From the NCBI RefSeq assembly GCF_000026225.1, contig NC_011740.1, positions 2,294,001 through 2,358,000 of the forward strand: a DNA stretch of 64,000 bases. Reading direction: 5' to 3'. How positions within the stretch are numbered: the stretch's first letter is position 1; each line of letters begins with the position of its first letter. Both the position numbers and the translations under genes were made by a program. The DNA is from Escherichia fergusonii ATCC 35469 (lineage in GTDB: Bacteria; Pseudomonadota; Gammaproteobacteria; Enterobacterales; Enterobacteriaceae). Shown piece by piece: positions 38,483 to 48,916 of the stretch. The notes beneath the pieces were generated by a model that had not been told where the DNA came from, did no database searches, and saw only the letters and a program-made list of their open reading frames with translations.

Positions 38483-39673
38483 TCACCGTTTTTTCGGTCG
38501 ACTGGCGTACAAACAGAAGAGAATTGAACACGTCGCACAGAGAGCGATTGACCAGATCATTGGCCATGCGGAGTTGAAGGTTGCCAGCGATAGCAATGCA
38601 CCAACAATGGCGCCAATACCAAAGCGGAAAGTGCCTGCCAGTGACGATGCCGTTCCTGCCATGTGTGGAAACTCATCCAGAATGACTGCCATCGCATTGG
38701 ATGACACCATCGACACGCAGCCCACAAACGCCGCAACACCAACCACCAGAGACCAGAACCCCAGGCCCAGCAGCGCGCTAATGACCATCCATGCCGCCAC
38801 CATAAACTGGATCCATAATCCTGCCCGAAACATATTTAACGCGCCAATACGACGAACAAAGCGGCTGTTAAAGATGGTCATCACAAACAGGAAAACAATG
38901 TTCAGCGCAAAGTAATAACCAAAATTTTCCGGCGCGACGTGGTTAATTTCAATGTAGACAAACGGTCCGGCGCTTAAGAATGAGAACATCCCGGCAAAGC
39001 TGAAACCACTGGCCAGCATATAACTCAGGACACGCTTATGGCGGAACAGTGCCGCAAAGTTACCAATAGTGGTACGAATGTGAAATGGCTGACGGCGCTC
39101 TGGCGGCAACGTTTCTTTAATCAGGAAGAAAATCATTGCCGAAGCCAGAATCGCCGCCAATGCCAGGATCCAGAAGATGTAATGCCAGCTTAACCATACC
39201 AGCACCCAGCCGCCGACAATCGGTGCCATCAACGGTGCAATAGTGGTCACCAGCATGACAAACGACATCATCCGCGAGAACTCTTCTTTCGGGTAGATAT
39301 CGCGCATCAGGGCGTTAATGACCACGCTGGCCGCAGCTGCCGCCAGGCCGTGGAAGAAACGCATCACAATCAGCTGATCGATGGTTTGTGCCAGCGCACA
39401 CGCCACCGCGGCGGCGGCAAACACCAGCGTACCGCCAAGAACCACCGGCTTACGCCCGAAGCTGTCTGCCATCGGCCCGTAGATTAACTGCCCTAACGCA
39501 AACCCCAGAATATAAGTACTGAGGGTCATCTGCGTACTACCTGCCGGTACGCCAAACTGCGCTGAAATTACCGGTAGCGCGGGCAGATACATATCAATCG
39601 ACAGCGGCATCAACATGGCCAACAGGCCAAGGATAAAAACAATAGCAAACGATGAGTGCTGTCGAGTGGTCAC
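38483..39673 (-). CDS. bcr: Bcr, multidrug efflux MFS transporter
   Basis: A DHA1-family drug:H+ antiporter of the inner membrane (bicyclomycin, sulfonamide and tetracycline resistance when overexpressed; L-cysteine export). 396 residues, 12 helices, loop motif [16 protein letters not shown]. Very close to K-12 Bcr. It is 27 bp downstream of rsuA on the same strand and is probably cotranscribed with it. Confidence 0.95.
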   Translation of the reverse strand: MTTRQHSSFAIVFILGLLAMLMPLSIDMYLPALPVISAQFGVPAGSTQMTLSTYILGFALGQLIYGPMADSFGRKPVVLGGTLVFAAAAVACALAQTIDQLIVMRFFHGLAAAAASVVINALMRDIYPKEEFSRMMSFVMLVTTIAPLMAPIVGGWVLVWLSWHYIFWILALAAILASAMIFFLIKETLPPERRQPFHIRTTIGNFAALFRHKRVLSYMLASGFSFAGMFSFLSAGPFVYIEINHVAPENFGYYFALNIVFLFVMTIFNSRFVRRIGALNMFRAGLWIQFMVAAWMVISALLGLGFWSLVVGVAAFVGCVSMVSSNAMAVILDEFPHMAGTASSLAGTFRFGIGAIVGALLSLATFNSAWPMIWSIALCATCSILFCLYASRPKKR

Positions 39674-39700
39674 AACGGGCTCCTGAAAGTCATTAAAGTG

Positions 39701-40396
39701 TTAGACGACGCTGGCAACTTCTTCTTCAGTTAACGGACGATATTCACCGGGGGCTAAATCTGCATCCAGGGTAATACCACCAATACGTTCACGATGCAGC
39801 TCAACCACGTGGTTGCCCACGGCGGCGAACATGCGTTTCACCTGATGATAACGCCCTTCGCTGATGGTCAGACGAACCTGCGTTGGGGTAATCACTTCCA
39901 GTACCGCAGGCTTAGTGAGATCTTTTTCATTATGCAACTGCACGCCTTTAGCAAATTGCTCTGCCGTATCGTCAGCTACGGGTGATTCCAGTGTCACCAG
40001 ATAGGTCTTCTCGCAATGATGGCGCGGCGAAGTAATGCGATGCGACCACTGACCATCATCAGTCATCAGCACCAGACCGGTGGTATCGATATCCAGACGC
40101 CCTGCGGCGTGCAGTTTCCACGCTACCGGTTCATCAAGAAAATAGAGCACCGTTGGGTGATCCGGGTCATCAGTTGAGCAAACATAGCCCTGAGGCTTAT
40201 TGAGCATGAAGTAACGAGGACCGTGTTGCTGCGCCAGCGGGTTGCCATCGTAAGCGACTTCATGTTCAGGTAGCAGTTTGAACGCTGCGTTACGGACGAT
40301 TTCGCCATCGACGGTGACACGATTGCCGCGGATTTCACGCCCGGCAATAGCACGGCTAACGCCGAGTTGCTGTGCGATAAATTTATCAAGTCGCAT
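39701..40396 (-). CDS. rsuA: 16S rRNA pseudouridine(516) synthase
   Basis: Converts U516 of 16S rRNA to pseudouridine. 231 residues: N-terminal S4 RNA-binding domain ([22 protein letters not shown]) and a catalytic domain with Asp102 in [19 protein letters not shown]. First of the rsuA-bcr pair and divergent from radD. Confidence 0.95.
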   Translation of the reverse strand: MRLDKFIAQQLGVSRAIAGREIRGNRVTVDGEIVRNAAFKLLPEHEVAYDGNPLAQQHGPRYFMLNKPQGYVCSTDDPDHPTVLYFLDEPVAWKLHAAGRLDIDTTGLVLMTDDGQWSHRITSPRHHCEKTYLVTLESPVADDTAEQFAKGVQLHNEKDLTKPAVLEVITPTQVRLTISEGRYHQVKRMFAAVGNHVVELHRERIGGITLDADLAPGEYRPLTEEEVASVV

Positions 40397-40544
40397 GTGT
40401 GTGATTTTGCCTGTAAAAACGGAGGTCGGGCATTGACCCGAAAATCTGAACTGTTGTCTGCCCAGTATAGCGGTCTAATAACATCCCTCAAGGGAAAAAG
40501 ATCCATGGCATACTATTAGCAGAATAATCTACCTACGCGAGACC

Positions 40545-42305
40545 ATGATTTTTACACTCCGTCCATATCAGCAAGAAGCCGTGGATGCCACGCTCAACCA
40601 TTTTCGTCGTCATAAAACCCCTGCCGTTATCGTGCTGCCCACCGGTGCAGGTAAAAGCCTGGTGATAGCGGAACTGGCGCGGCTGGCGCGTGGTCGTGTG
40701 CTGGTGCTGGCACACGTTAAAGAGCTGGTGGCGCAAAACCATGCAAAATATCAGGCACTGGGACTGGAAGCCGATATCTTTGCCGCTGGGCTAAAGCGTA
40801 AAGAGAGCCACGGTAAAGTAGTATTTGGCAGCGTGCAATCGGTCGCCCGTAACCTTGATGCCTTTCAGGGTGAATTTTCACTGTTGATTGTCGATGAATG
40901 CCATCGTATTGGTGACGATGAAGAGAGCCAGTATCAGCAAATCCTCACTCACCTGACAAAAGTGAATCCCCGCTTACGCCTGTTAGGGCTGACTGCCACG
41001 CCTTTTCGGTTGGACAAAGGCTGGATTTATCAGTTTCATTATCACGGCATGGTACGCGGCGATGAGAAAGCCCTTTTCCGCGACTGTATTTATGAGCTGC
41101 CGCTGCGTTATATGATTAAACACGGCTATCTGACGCCGCCAGAACGACTGGATATGCCAGTAGTGCAATACGATTTCAGCCGATTGCAGGCACAGAGTAA
41201 CGGGCTGTTCAGCGAAGCCGATCTCAACCGCGAGCTGAAAAAACAGCAACGTATTACCCCGCACATCATCAGCCAGATTATGGAGTTCGCCGCAACGCGC
41301 AAAGGGGTGATGATTTTCGCTGCGACAGTCGAACACGCAAAAGAGATTGTCGGCTTGCTGCCCGCTGAGGATGCAGCACTTATTACTGGCGACACGCCAG
41401 GCGCTGAACGCGATGTATTAATTGAAGATTTTAAAGCCCAGCGTTTTCGCTATCTGGTCAACGTCGCGGTACTGACCACCGGATTTGACGCCCCGCACGT
41501 CGATCTTATCGCTATTCTGCGCCCTACCGAATCAGTGAGTCTTTACCAACAAATTGTCGGGCGCGGTCTGCGTCTGGCTCCCGGGAAGACTGATTGCTTA
41601 ATTCTTGATTATGCGGGTAATCCTCACGATCTCTACGCGCCGGAGGTCGGTACACCAAAAGGCAAAAGTGACAACGTCCCGGTACAGGTTTTCTGCCCTG
41701 CCTGCGGTTTTGCCAACACCTTTTGGGGGAAAACGACCGCCGACGGGACATTGATTGAACACTTTGGTCGTCGTTGTCAGGGATGGTTTGAAGATGACGA
41801 CGGTCATCGCGAACAGTGTGACTTCCGTTTCCGTTTTAAAAATTGCCCGCAATGTAACGCAGAAAATGATATTGCCGCCCGCCGCTGCCGCGAATGTGAC
41901 ACCATACTGGTTGATCCGGACGATATGTTAAAAGCGGCGCTACGACTGAAAGACGCGCTGGTATTACGCTGTAGCGGCATGTCTTTACAGCATGGGCACG
42001 ACGAGAAAGGCGAATGGCTGAAAATCACCTATTACGATGAAGACGGCGCGGATGTGAGTGAGCGTTTCCGTCTGCAAACGCCCGCCCAGCGTACCGCCTT
42101 CGAGCAGCTTTTTATCCGCCCGCATACGCGTACACCGGGCATCCCTCTGCGCTGGATCACCGCTGCTGATATCCTCGCCCAACAAGCGTTGCTGCGCCAT
42201 CCGGATTTCGTCGTCGCACGAATGAAAGGCCAGTACTGGCAAGTGCGCGAAAAAGTGTTTGATTACGAAGGTCGTTTTCGTCGGGCACACGAATTACGCG
42301 GTTAA
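40545..42305 (+). CDS. radD: RadD (YejH), SF2 helicase-like ATPase
   Basis: DNA repair protein that works with RecA and SSB in double-strand break repair in E. coli. 586 residues: helicase core with Walker A LPTGAGKS (31-38) and DECH box (117-120), motif [15 protein letters not shown], then a cysteine-rich zinc-finger region ([11 protein letters not shown] and [19 protein letters not shown]) and a C-terminal domain. Confidence 0.94.
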   Translation: MIFTLRPYQQEAVDATLNHFRRHKTPAVIVLPTGAGKSLVIAELARLARGRVLVLAHVKELVAQNHAKYQALGLEADIFAAGLKRKESHGKVVFGSVQSVARNLDAFQGEFSLLIVDECHRIGDDEESQYQQILTHLTKVNPRLRLLGLTATPFRLDKGWIYQFHYHGMVRGDEKALFRDCIYELPLRYMIKHGYLTPPERLDMPVVQYDFSRLQAQSNGLFSEADLNRELKKQQRITPHIISQIMEFAATRKGVMIFAATVEHAKEIVGLLPAEDAALITGDTPGAERDVLIEDFKAQRFRYLVNVAVLTTGFDAPHVDLIAILRPTESVSLYQQIVGRGLRLAPGKTDCLILDYAGNPHDLYAPEVGTPKGKSDNVPVQVFCPACGFANTFWGKTTADGTLIEHFGRRCQGWFEDDDGHREQCDFRFRFKNCPQCNAENDIAARRCRECDTILVDPDDMLKAALRLKDALVLRCSGMSLQHGHDEKGEWLKITYYDEDGADVSERFRLQTPAQRTAFEQLFIRPHTRTPGIPLRWITAADILAQQALLRHPDFVVARMKGQYWQVREKVFDYEGRFRRAHELRG

Positions 42306-42321
42306 TGGTAGTTTTAATTGA

Positions 42322-42714
<393 letters not shown>

Positions 42715-42795
42715 TCGCTGAATAAGTTGTAAAAATACCGCGCAGGCGGAAGTACTGTTTGAGCGTTTCTTCGCGAATCTTTAAATTCAGTACTA

Positions 42796-42823
42796 AAAAG
42801 CTCCCGATTTCGGGAGCTTTTTT
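42796..42823 (+). terminator. Rho-independent terminator of rplY
   Basis: An 11-bp stem AAAAGCTCCCG/CGGGAGCTTTT with loop ATTT and a T6 tract. It separates rplY from the accessory hydrolase gene. Confidence 0.92.
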
Positions 42824-42911
42824 ATTGTTTCTTAGCGATGTTAATAAGTACTGTCTATAGTCACTCTCACTAGATCACTTATGTCTTCTGAAAGTAAATA
42901 CTGTGATTTAG

Positions 42912-43796
42912 TCAACGTTTTGCCACTTGTTGTTTCAGGAACGCAGTAGTAGACATGTAAAAAAGCGTTGACTTATCAGGTGATTGAAATATCGCATGAC
43001 CACTGCCTGGAATTATTGCCATCTCACCTTTTGGTAATAAATGATAGAGTTCTGTAACTTCTTCAACAGTAAAAAATTCATCACGATCACCCGCAATCAC
43101 CATAACTGGCACTTGAATTTTTTTAACATCCTCAGCTATAGAGAATGGTGTTGTCCACATTGGCCAAATATTTTTTAAGAAAATTCGCCAATATTCAGGT
43201 TGCTCAGGATGATGCATATTCTGAAAAAAAGTCACCATTTCTGGCATGTCGCGTGCCATTTGACTCAAATAAGCGTCAGTCAATACTTGATGAGGCGCAC
43301 CTTTGCCATAGAAAACCTCCATCCCCTTCATGTAATGAGCAGATGCAAAACGGTGTGTTGCACCTCCGACCACAGCAGCACTGGCTAAATCCGGGTAGCG
43401 ACTTATCAGCTTCAGAACAACCATGCCGCCATCGCTGTACCCCATCACCAACGGCTTTTCAAGTTTTAGTGCTTTGATTAATTCAGCCATATCCTCGGCC
43501 ATCAGGTCATAACTAAATTGACCATCAGGGTTATTTGTTAAACCATGACCACGACTGTCAGGCATAATGACACGAAAATTCTTCGCGGCAACAGCTGCCA
43601 TTCCCTTCCAACTTTTTGAAGTCAGGCCTCCACCATGAATCAATAATAATGGAGGTCCGTTTCCCCCCTCCTGATAATGGATTTTAAGCCCATTAGCTTC
43701 GATAAATTTATCGGGACGTGATTCCGTTGCAGCTGTACTTAATGAAATTAAAGATGTGAATAGAAATATAATTAGCGCTTTAAATAAATTAACCAC
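42912..43796 (-). CDS. Exported alpha/beta-hydrolase (accessory gene)
   Basis: A 294-residue alpha/beta-hydrolase that K-12 lacks at this site. It starts with a signal peptide (about residues 1-23, ending LSTAA), so it is probably periplasmic. Oxyanion-hole motif HGGG (54-57), nucleophile Ser121 in GYSDGG, acid Asp237 or Asp239 in GDRDEFF and His267 in SGHAIF complete a plausible catalytic triad. Translation starts at a GTG four bases after AGGAGG. Substrate unknown; esterase, lactonase or haloperoxidase-like chemistry would fit. Its AT-richness and flanking non-coding sequence suggest transfer. Confidence 0.8.
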   Translation of the reverse strand: MVNLFKALIIFLFTSLISLSTAATESRPDKFIEANGLKIHYQEGGNGPPLLLIHGGGLTSKSWKGMAAVAAKNFRVIMPDSRGHGLTNNPDGQFSYDLMAEDMAELIKALKLEKPLVMGYSDGGMVVLKLISRYPDLASAAVVGGATHRFASAHYMKGMEVFYGKGAPHQVLTDAYLSQMARDMPEMVTFFQNMHHPEQPEYWRIFLKNIWPMWTTPFSIAEDVKKIQVPVMVIAGDRDEFFTVEEVTELYHLLPKGEMAIIPGSGHAIFQSPDKSTLFYMSTTAFLKQQVAKR

Positions 43797-43890
43797 ATAC
43801 CCTCCTGATAATGGTACCAGGCTTTGACACCCAGATTATCCAATTCATTGTATTAACGACATTTTTCAAAACCTAATTTATATACACTGA

Positions 43891-44043
43891 ATAATCAATA
43901 GTGGTAGCACCAAGTATGCGATCCAGTTTCGGACCTTCGTTTATTTGTGTTTTTTTAATTTGTGGGGACAAAAGAACGAGGTAAAAGCATTGTGGGAAGT
44001 TATTGATAAACAGGTTCAGAACAATTCACAGTATGCAGTTTAG
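43891..44043 (+). pseudogene. Possible decayed gene end between the hydrolase and yejK
   Basis: An open stretch of 50 codons plus stop with no good start. Its end reads WGQKNEVKALWEVIDKQVQN and then NSQYAV, with an amphipathic composition that looks protein-like. I do not recognise it. It could be the 3' remnant of a gene lost when the neighbouring hydrolase was gained, or chance. The rest of the gap (43797-43890) is AT-rich with no feature. Confidence 0.25.
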
Positions 44044-44072
44044 AGCGCCATCGGATCATTCCAGATGGCGCT
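44044..44072. repeat. Inverted repeat downstream of yejK
   Basis: A perfect 9-bp stem AGCGCCATC/GATGGCGCT with an 11-base loop, 45 bp after the yejK stop. It lacks a T-run on both strands, so it could be a 3'-end stabilising stem rather than an intrinsic terminator. Confidence 0.5.
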
Positions 44073-44116
44073 TAGCGCATGCAACTTGAAGTATGAAGAG
44101 TAGTGAAAGGTCGAGA

Positions 44117-45121
44117 TTAGTTGCCAGACGTCCGGCGCTGCAATTGATCGCGCAGGTTCGGCGGCGTGCCTTTAATGGTCAGGGTATCGGTCGCCGGGTC
44201 CCAGAAAATACGCTCACCTAACAGCATCGCATCAAAGTTAATGGTTAAGCCTCCGCCGCTACCGGCAAACTTCGTCAACTGACGCAGCGTGCTGCGGTCT
44301 GCCGGGAAGCTCTCTTCCAGTTCGTAGCCTTTTTCCGCCGCAAATTCCGTGAAGCTCACTTCGCTGACGCCCGCCAGTTCTTTCGACAGCGATTCCAGCT
44401 CGATCTCTTCGCCCGCCTGCAATTGCTCATTACAGTAGCTATAGACCTGCTGGCGCACGTTCTGTCGTTCTGCTTTATCCAGTTGTGCTTCGGCAGTGAA
44501 ATCATCGACCGCCTGTAACAGACCACGGTTTTGCGCTTTCGCATTCAACCCTTCGCTGGCACCAAGGAAATCCATAAAGAAATCCGCTACTTTGCGCCCT
44601 ACTCGCCCTTTCAGGAAAGTCAGGTAGCGCGTTGATTCCGGGTTGGTTTCCCATTCGGTTAAATCGATGCGTGCAACGATATCAGCATGATTGATATCGA
44701 GATAATGGGTCGGGTTAATGTCGAGATTTTCATTAACACGCATACTGCTTAAATTGTTCAGCACGCAAATTAGCAAATACTCAACCGCCAGATAACGATA
44801 GTGGCAAAACAGCACAAAACCACCATCGGCAAAGGGATACTTTGCCAGTTCGTCACGCAGTCGCCCGGTTGCTGCCCGGCTAAAGGCGAGGAAATCCTCC
44901 TCCCCCTGCCGCTGCAAACGCAGAGCCTGCGCCAGTTCACTCTCTTCGCTGAACAGGCCATATGCTTTATTCTTGGCGCTGTAAACACGATGAAGTTCCG
45001 CCACCATTTCGCTAACGGTGTCAGTCGGTTCCAGTAATGAATCGCGCAGGACCAGCTCAAGATTTTGCTCATCGCGCTTGATAAGCTGGTGCAGGGCAAT
45101 CTGGTTGATATCCAGACTCAT
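44117..45121 (-). CDS. yejK: YejK (NdpA), nucleoid-associated protein
   Basis: A 334-residue nucleoid-associated protein of the NdpA family, abundant on the chromosome in E. coli and reported to affect topoisomerase IV. Starts [16 protein letters not shown]. Divergent from yejL across 181 bp. Soluble, no catalytic motif. Close to K-12. Confidence 0.93.
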   Translation of the reverse strand: MSLDINQIALHQLIKRDEQNLELVLRDSLLEPTDTVSEMVAELHRVYSAKNKAYGLFSEESELAQALRLQRQGEEDFLAFSRAATGRLRDELAKYPFADGGFVLFCHYRYLAVEYLLICVLNNLSSMRVNENLDINPTHYLDINHADIVARIDLTEWETNPESTRYLTFLKGRVGRKVADFFMDFLGASEGLNAKAQNRGLLQAVDDFTAEAQLDKAERQNVRQQVYSYCNEQLQAGEEIELESLSKELAGVSEVSFTEFAAEKGYELEESFPADRSTLRQLTKFAGSGGGLTINFDAMLLGERIFWDPATDTLTIKGTPPNLRDQLQRRTSGN

Positions 45122-45302
45122 GATAAACTCTCCTTTAAGACCGGGCGGTATTCAACCACCACCCGCGAGGCGACGCAACCGCCGAAGGCCGTCATTTTGC
45201 ACCCTGGTCTGTAATACGTATGATTTAGGGTATAAAAAAGCAGAAAAAAAGCTGTTGCTACGGTAATATGTTGCCCTTTCATCAACTCATTGATTTTGAT
45301 TT

Positions 45303-45530
45303 ATGCCACAACTCTCTCGTTACAGTGATGAACAGGTTGAACAACTCCTTGGTGAGATGCTCAACGTACTGGAAAAACATAAGGCGCCTACTGATCTTTC
45401 CCTGATGGTTCTGGGAAACATGGTCACTAACCTTATAAACACCAGCATTGCCCCGGCCCAGCGCCAGGCGATTGCAAACTCTTTTGCCCGCGCACTGCAG
45501 TCATCGATCAACGACGACCCGGCGCATTAA
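45303..45530 (+). CDS. yejL: YejL, UPF0352 small protein
   Basis: A 75-residue helical protein of the UPF0352 family ([19 protein letters not shown]), function unknown. It lies 30 bp upstream of yejM on the same strand and is probably its cotranscribed leader gene. Confidence 0.9.
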
Positions 45531-45560
45531 GAGACGGCTTGGGGAAACGAACGACTCGTT

Positions 45561-47321
45561 ATGGTAACTCATCGTCAGCGCTACCGTGAAAAAGTCTCCC
45601 AGATGGTTAGCTGGGGGCACTGGTTTGCACTGTTCAACATTTTACTGGCCATTGTTATTGGCAGTCGTTACCTGTTTGTTGCCGACTGGCCGACTACGCT
45701 TGCAGGTCGCATCTATTCTTACCTGAGCATTATCGGCCATTTCAGCTTTTTGGTGTTTGCCACCTACTTGCTGATTTTGTTTCCCCTGACCTTTATTGTC
45801 GGTTCCCAGCGGCTGATGCGGTATTTGTCAGCCATTCTGGCAACAGTGGGAATGACGCTGCTACTTATCGATAGCGAAGTCTTCACCCGCTTTCATCTCC
45901 ATTTAAATCCTATTGTCTGGGAACTGGTCATCAACCCTGACCAGAATGAAATGGCACGAGACTGGCAACTGATGTTTATCAGTGTGCCCGTTATCCTGTT
46001 AATAGAAATGTTGTTTGCGACATGGAGCTGGCAAAAACTGCGCAGCCTGACGCGCAGACGGCATTTCGCCAAACCGCTGGCGGCCTTCTTTTTCGTCGCC
46101 TTTATCGCCTCCCATGTGGTTTATATCTGGGCCGATGCGAACTTCTATCGCCCTATTACCATGCAGCGTGCCAACCTGCCGCTTTCTTATCCGATGACTG
46201 CACGCCGTTTTCTGGAAAAACATGGGTTGTTGGATGCACAGGAATATCAGCGTCGGTTGGTTGAGCAGGGTAATCCTGATGCGGTATCCGTACAATATCC
46301 GCTAAGCGAGCTGCAATACCGTGATATGGGAACAGGCCAAAACGTCCTGTTAATTACTGTGGATGGCCTTAACTACTCGCGCTTTGAACAGCAGATGCCA
46401 GCACTGGCTGAGTTTGCTGAACAAAATGTGTCATTTACCCGGCATATGAGTTCAGGAAACACTACCGACAACGGCATTTTTGGCCTGTTCTATGGTATCT
46501 CACCGAGCTATATGGACGGTATTTTATCGACCCGTACACCAGCAGCGTTGATCAGCGCGCTCAACCAGCAGGGCTATCAGTTGGGGCTGTTCTCCTCTGA
46601 TGGCTTTACCAGCCCGTTATACCGTCAGGCTTTGCTTTCAGATTTCTCGATGCCAAGCGTGCGGACACAGTCAGACGAGCAAACAGCCAGCCAATGGATC
46701 AACTGGCTGGGGCGCTACGCACAGGAAGATAACCGCTGGTTCTCATGGGTTTCCTTTAATGGCACAAATCTGGACGACAGCAATCAGAGTGGTTTCACCA
46801 GTCGTTATTCACGTGCAGCGGGTAAAGTCGATAAACAAATCGAGCGTTTAATCACAGCGCTACGAGATGCAGGAAAACTGGACAATACGGTGGTGATTAT
46901 TACTGCCGGGCGAGGTGTTCCACTTACGGAAGAACAGCGTAATTTTGACTGGTCACGCGGTCATCTTCAGGTACCACTCGTGATTCACTGGCCAGGAACG
47001 CCAGCACAGCGTATTAACACTCTTACAGATCATACTGATGTCATGACTACGCTGATGCAGCGTCTGTTACATGTAAGCACACCTGCAAATGAGTATTCTC
47101 AGGGGCAAGATCTGTTCAACGCCAATCGCCGCCACAGTTGGGTAACGTCGGCAGACAGTCGTACCCTGGCTATCACAACCTCGGCCATGACGCTGGTCCT
47201 GAACAATAACGGCACCTACCAGACCTATAATTTGCAGGGTGAAAAACTTCGCGATCAGAAACCACAACTCAGTCTGCTACTGCAAGTACTGACTGACGAA
47301 AAACGTTTTATCGCTAACTGA
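45561..47321 (+). CDS. yejM: YejM (PbgA/LapC), lipopolysaccharide homeostasis protein
   Basis: Essential inner-membrane protein that senses periplasmic LPS and restrains LapB/FtsH proteolysis of LpxC. 586 residues: five N-terminal membrane helices (about 1-190) and a periplasmic alkaline phosphatase-fold domain (about 245-586), with LLITVDGLNYSRF and SSGNTTDNGIFGLFYG at the degenerate active site. Ends 74 bp before tRNA-Pro. Confidence 0.95.
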   Translation: MVTHRQRYREKVSQMVSWGHWFALFNILLAIVIGSRYLFVADWPTTLAGRIYSYLSIIGHFSFLVFATYLLILFPLTFIVGSQRLMRYLSAILATVGMTLLLIDSEVFTRFHLHLNPIVWELVINPDQNEMARDWQLMFISVPVILLIEMLFATWSWQKLRSLTRRRHFAKPLAAFFFVAFIASHVVYIWADANFYRPITMQRANLPLSYPMTARRFLEKHGLLDAQEYQRRLVEQGNPDAVSVQYPLSELQYRDMGTGQNVLLITVDGLNYSRFEQQMPALAEFAEQNVSFTRHMSSGNTTDNGIFGLFYGISPSYMDGILSTRTPAALISALNQQGYQLGLFSSDGFTSPLYRQALLSDFSMPSVRTQSDEQTASQWINWLGRYAQEDNRWFSWVSFNGTNLDDSNQSGFTSRYSRAAGKVDKQIERLITALRDAGKLDNTVVIITAGRGVPLTEEQRNFDWSRGHLQVPLVIHWPGTPAQRINTLTDHTDVMTTLMQRLLHVSTPANEYSQGQDLFNANRRHSWVTSADSRTLAITTSAMTLVLNNNGTYQTYNLQGEKLRDQKPQLSLLLQVLTDEKRFIAN

Positions 47322-47395
47322 TTTATAATTAATCAGTTAGCCGTTTTCTCCCCTTGCAATCGGTGTGGAAAACGGTAGTATTAGCTCCCACGAGT

Positions 47396-47472
47396 CGGCA
47401 CGTAGCGCAGCCTGGTAGCGCACCGTCATGGGGTGTCGGGGGTCGGAGGTTCAAATCCTCTCGTGCCGACCA
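47396..47472 (+). tRNA. proL: tRNA-Pro (anticodon GGG)
   Basis: A 77-nt tRNA with encoded CCA, acceptor stem CGGCACG/CGTGCCG, T-loop GGTTCAAATCC and anticodon GGG at 47430-47432. It reads CCC and CCU codons. Sequence matches E. coli proL. A strong terminator follows 11 bp later. Confidence 0.97.
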
Positions 47473-47483
47473 AAAATCCCAAG

Positions 47484-47512
47484 AAAACCAACCCATTGCG
47501 GTTGGTTTTTTT
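47484..47512 (+). terminator. Rho-independent terminator of proL
   Basis: A perfect 10-bp stem AAAACCAACC/GGTTGGTTTT with loop CATTGC and a T-rich tail. Confidence 0.9.
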
Positions 47513-47612
47513 ATGCCTGTTTTTTGTGCGGGGAATTATTGGGGAGTCACCGGGCGAAAACTGCCACGTGTTTGAGCTAACAACAACAGTGTCAGGCTCC
47601 TGGTCTCTGTAA

Positions 47613-47720
47613 ATTCCCTTATTTGGTGGAGAAAGTAAAAATATTATTGAGGACTACCTTAAATTAATAAATACTTCTAAAAAACACCAACAAATAAATA
47701 ACATAATCAATCACGCCTAA
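47613..47720 (+). pseudogene. Possible gene remnant downstream of proL
   Basis: A 35-codon open stretch between two stops, containing FGGESKNIIEDYLKLINTSK and ending QQINNIINHA, with protein-like composition and no start site. The surrounding 47513-47944 is very AT-rich and has no intact gene. In K-12 this tRNA is followed by yejO, so this looks like a replaced or eroded locus. Identity unknown; chance is possible. Confidence 0.22.
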
Positions 47721-47944
47721 TCACATATTGCCATAAAGCATCAACTATCCCTCATCATCAAATAATGTTATTGGTATTAAAAATTAGCACCCTATTTAAA
47801 AGTTTACTGAGCATAATATATTAATTATCGTTTAAGAGTATTCTTATACAGGATTAATTCCGCATCATTACCATTGGTTCTGCGTTTATCAAAGCGCATT
47901 ACCAGACGTTCTTTACTTAATTTTAATGAAGAAGAGAACCCTGC

Positions 47945-48322
47945 ATGGATATTTCATCTAAACCTCGGTCATCTAATTTGAAGAAACATACGTTAGCTTT
48001 AGGGCTTATATCAGCTTTATTTTTTTCCTTTCAGGCTCACGCCGATCTGAGCAGAACTTCTAAAGGTGCATTATTAGGTGCCGGTGTTGGTCTGTTGTCG
48101 GGAAATGGCGTTAACGGTGTACTGAAGGGTGCCGCTGTTGGCGCTGGCGTTGGTGCCGTGACAGAAAAAGGAAAAGACGGAAAAAAAGCCCGTAAAGGGG
48201 CCAAAGTTGGCGCAACTCTCGGTGCTGTTGCTGGCGTTCTGACCGGTAATGGTCTGGAAGGCGCAATTAAAGGTGCAGTAATTGGCGGTGCCGGCGGTGC
48301 CATTGTTGGCAAAATGAACTGA
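47945..48322 (+). CDS. ymgG: YmgG-like glycine-zipper protein
   Basis: A 125-residue exported protein (signal peptide about 1-33, ending AHA) with two copies of a glycine-zipper module: [20 protein letters not shown] and [20 protein letters not shown], each followed by KGAxxGxG. Glycine zippers of this kind make membrane-inserting or outer-membrane-associated helices. It strongly resembles K-12 YmgG, which is encoded elsewhere (about 26 min). Ten bases separate its stop from the next start, so it forms an operon with the ymgD-like gene. Confidence 0.82.
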   Translation: MDISSKPRSSNLKKHTLALGLISALFFSFQAHADLSRTSKGALLGAGVGLLSGNGVNGVLKGAAVGAGVGAVTEKGKDGKKARKGAKVGATLGAVAGVLTGNGLEGAIKGAVIGGAGGAIVGKMN

Positions 48323-48331
48323 GGAATGATT

Positions 48332-48658
48332 ATGAAAAAAGTAGCATTATTAGCGGGCTTATTTATTTTTGCGCCAATGACCTTTGCGCAGAATTATGAC
48401 ATTAAAAACGGACTGCCTTCAGAAGCGTATATGACCTGTGCAGATGCCAATGAACTGGCTAAAACTGATAGCGCTTACGTGTCTGAAGTTGTAGCCGTGA
48501 TGGGTAATGCCAGCGTCACCAGCAGAAACCTGAAAATTGAACAATCCCCGGAACTGAGCAACAAAGTCGTAGAAAAACTGAATCAGGCTTGTGCAAAAGA
48601 TCCGCAAATGCTGTTAATTACCGCCATTGACGATACCATGCGCCAATTGAGCAAATAA
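48332..48658 (+). CDS. ymgD: YmgD-like periplasmic protein
   Basis: A 108-residue exported protein (signal peptide MKKVALLAGLFIFAPMTFAQ) resembling K-12 YmgD along its length, with two cysteines (YMTCADANE and NQACAKDP) that could form a disulfide as in HdeA-like folds. ATG 48332 is chosen over 48326 because GAGG (48321-48324) is then seven bases away. Function unknown. Together with ymgG it occupies the site of K-12 yejO. Confidence 0.82.
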   Translation: MKKVALLAGLFIFAPMTFAQNYDIKNGLPSEAYMTCADANELAKTDSAYVSEVVAVMGNASVTSRNLKIEQSPELSNKVVEKLNQACAKDPQMLLITAIDDTMRQLSK

Positions 48659-48671
48659 CAGACTTGTTCTG

Positions 48672-48699
48672 CCGGGCTTTGGTAATTAAGCCCGGTTTT
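48672..48699 (+). terminator. Rho-independent terminator of the ymgGD pair
   Basis: An 8-bp stem CCGGGCTT/AAGCCCGG with an 8-base loop followed by T4, 13 bp after the ymgD-like stop. Confidence 0.85.
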
Positions 48700-48916
48700 G
48701 CATTAATAGCCCTTCAAAGTTTTCCCCTCTTCTACTTGAAATAGTTTTTCACCGGTATAGATGAAAAACTTTATATTCTGCTGTGTTAATAAACAATTTT
48801 TACTACTTACCCATAAGGAAAATAGGGTAAAATTCCTGGTCTCGTCAGCATAATTAATCATGCTGATTTTCACGCCATAAACAATAACGATTCTAATAAT
48901 TACTCAGGAGATGAAT

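Noticed and set aside
38383..38577. Plus-strand frame upstream of and into bcr
   Set aside because: It passes through the bcr terminator and the conserved bcr 3' end on the other strand.
47354..47575. 73-codon frame covering tRNA-Pro
   Set aside because: It is a chance frame across the tRNA gene and its terminator.
47396..48910. Genomic island with attL/attR at proL
   Set aside because: I looked for a second copy of the tRNA 3' end (GGTTCAAATCCTC) before narP and found none, and there is no integrase gene.
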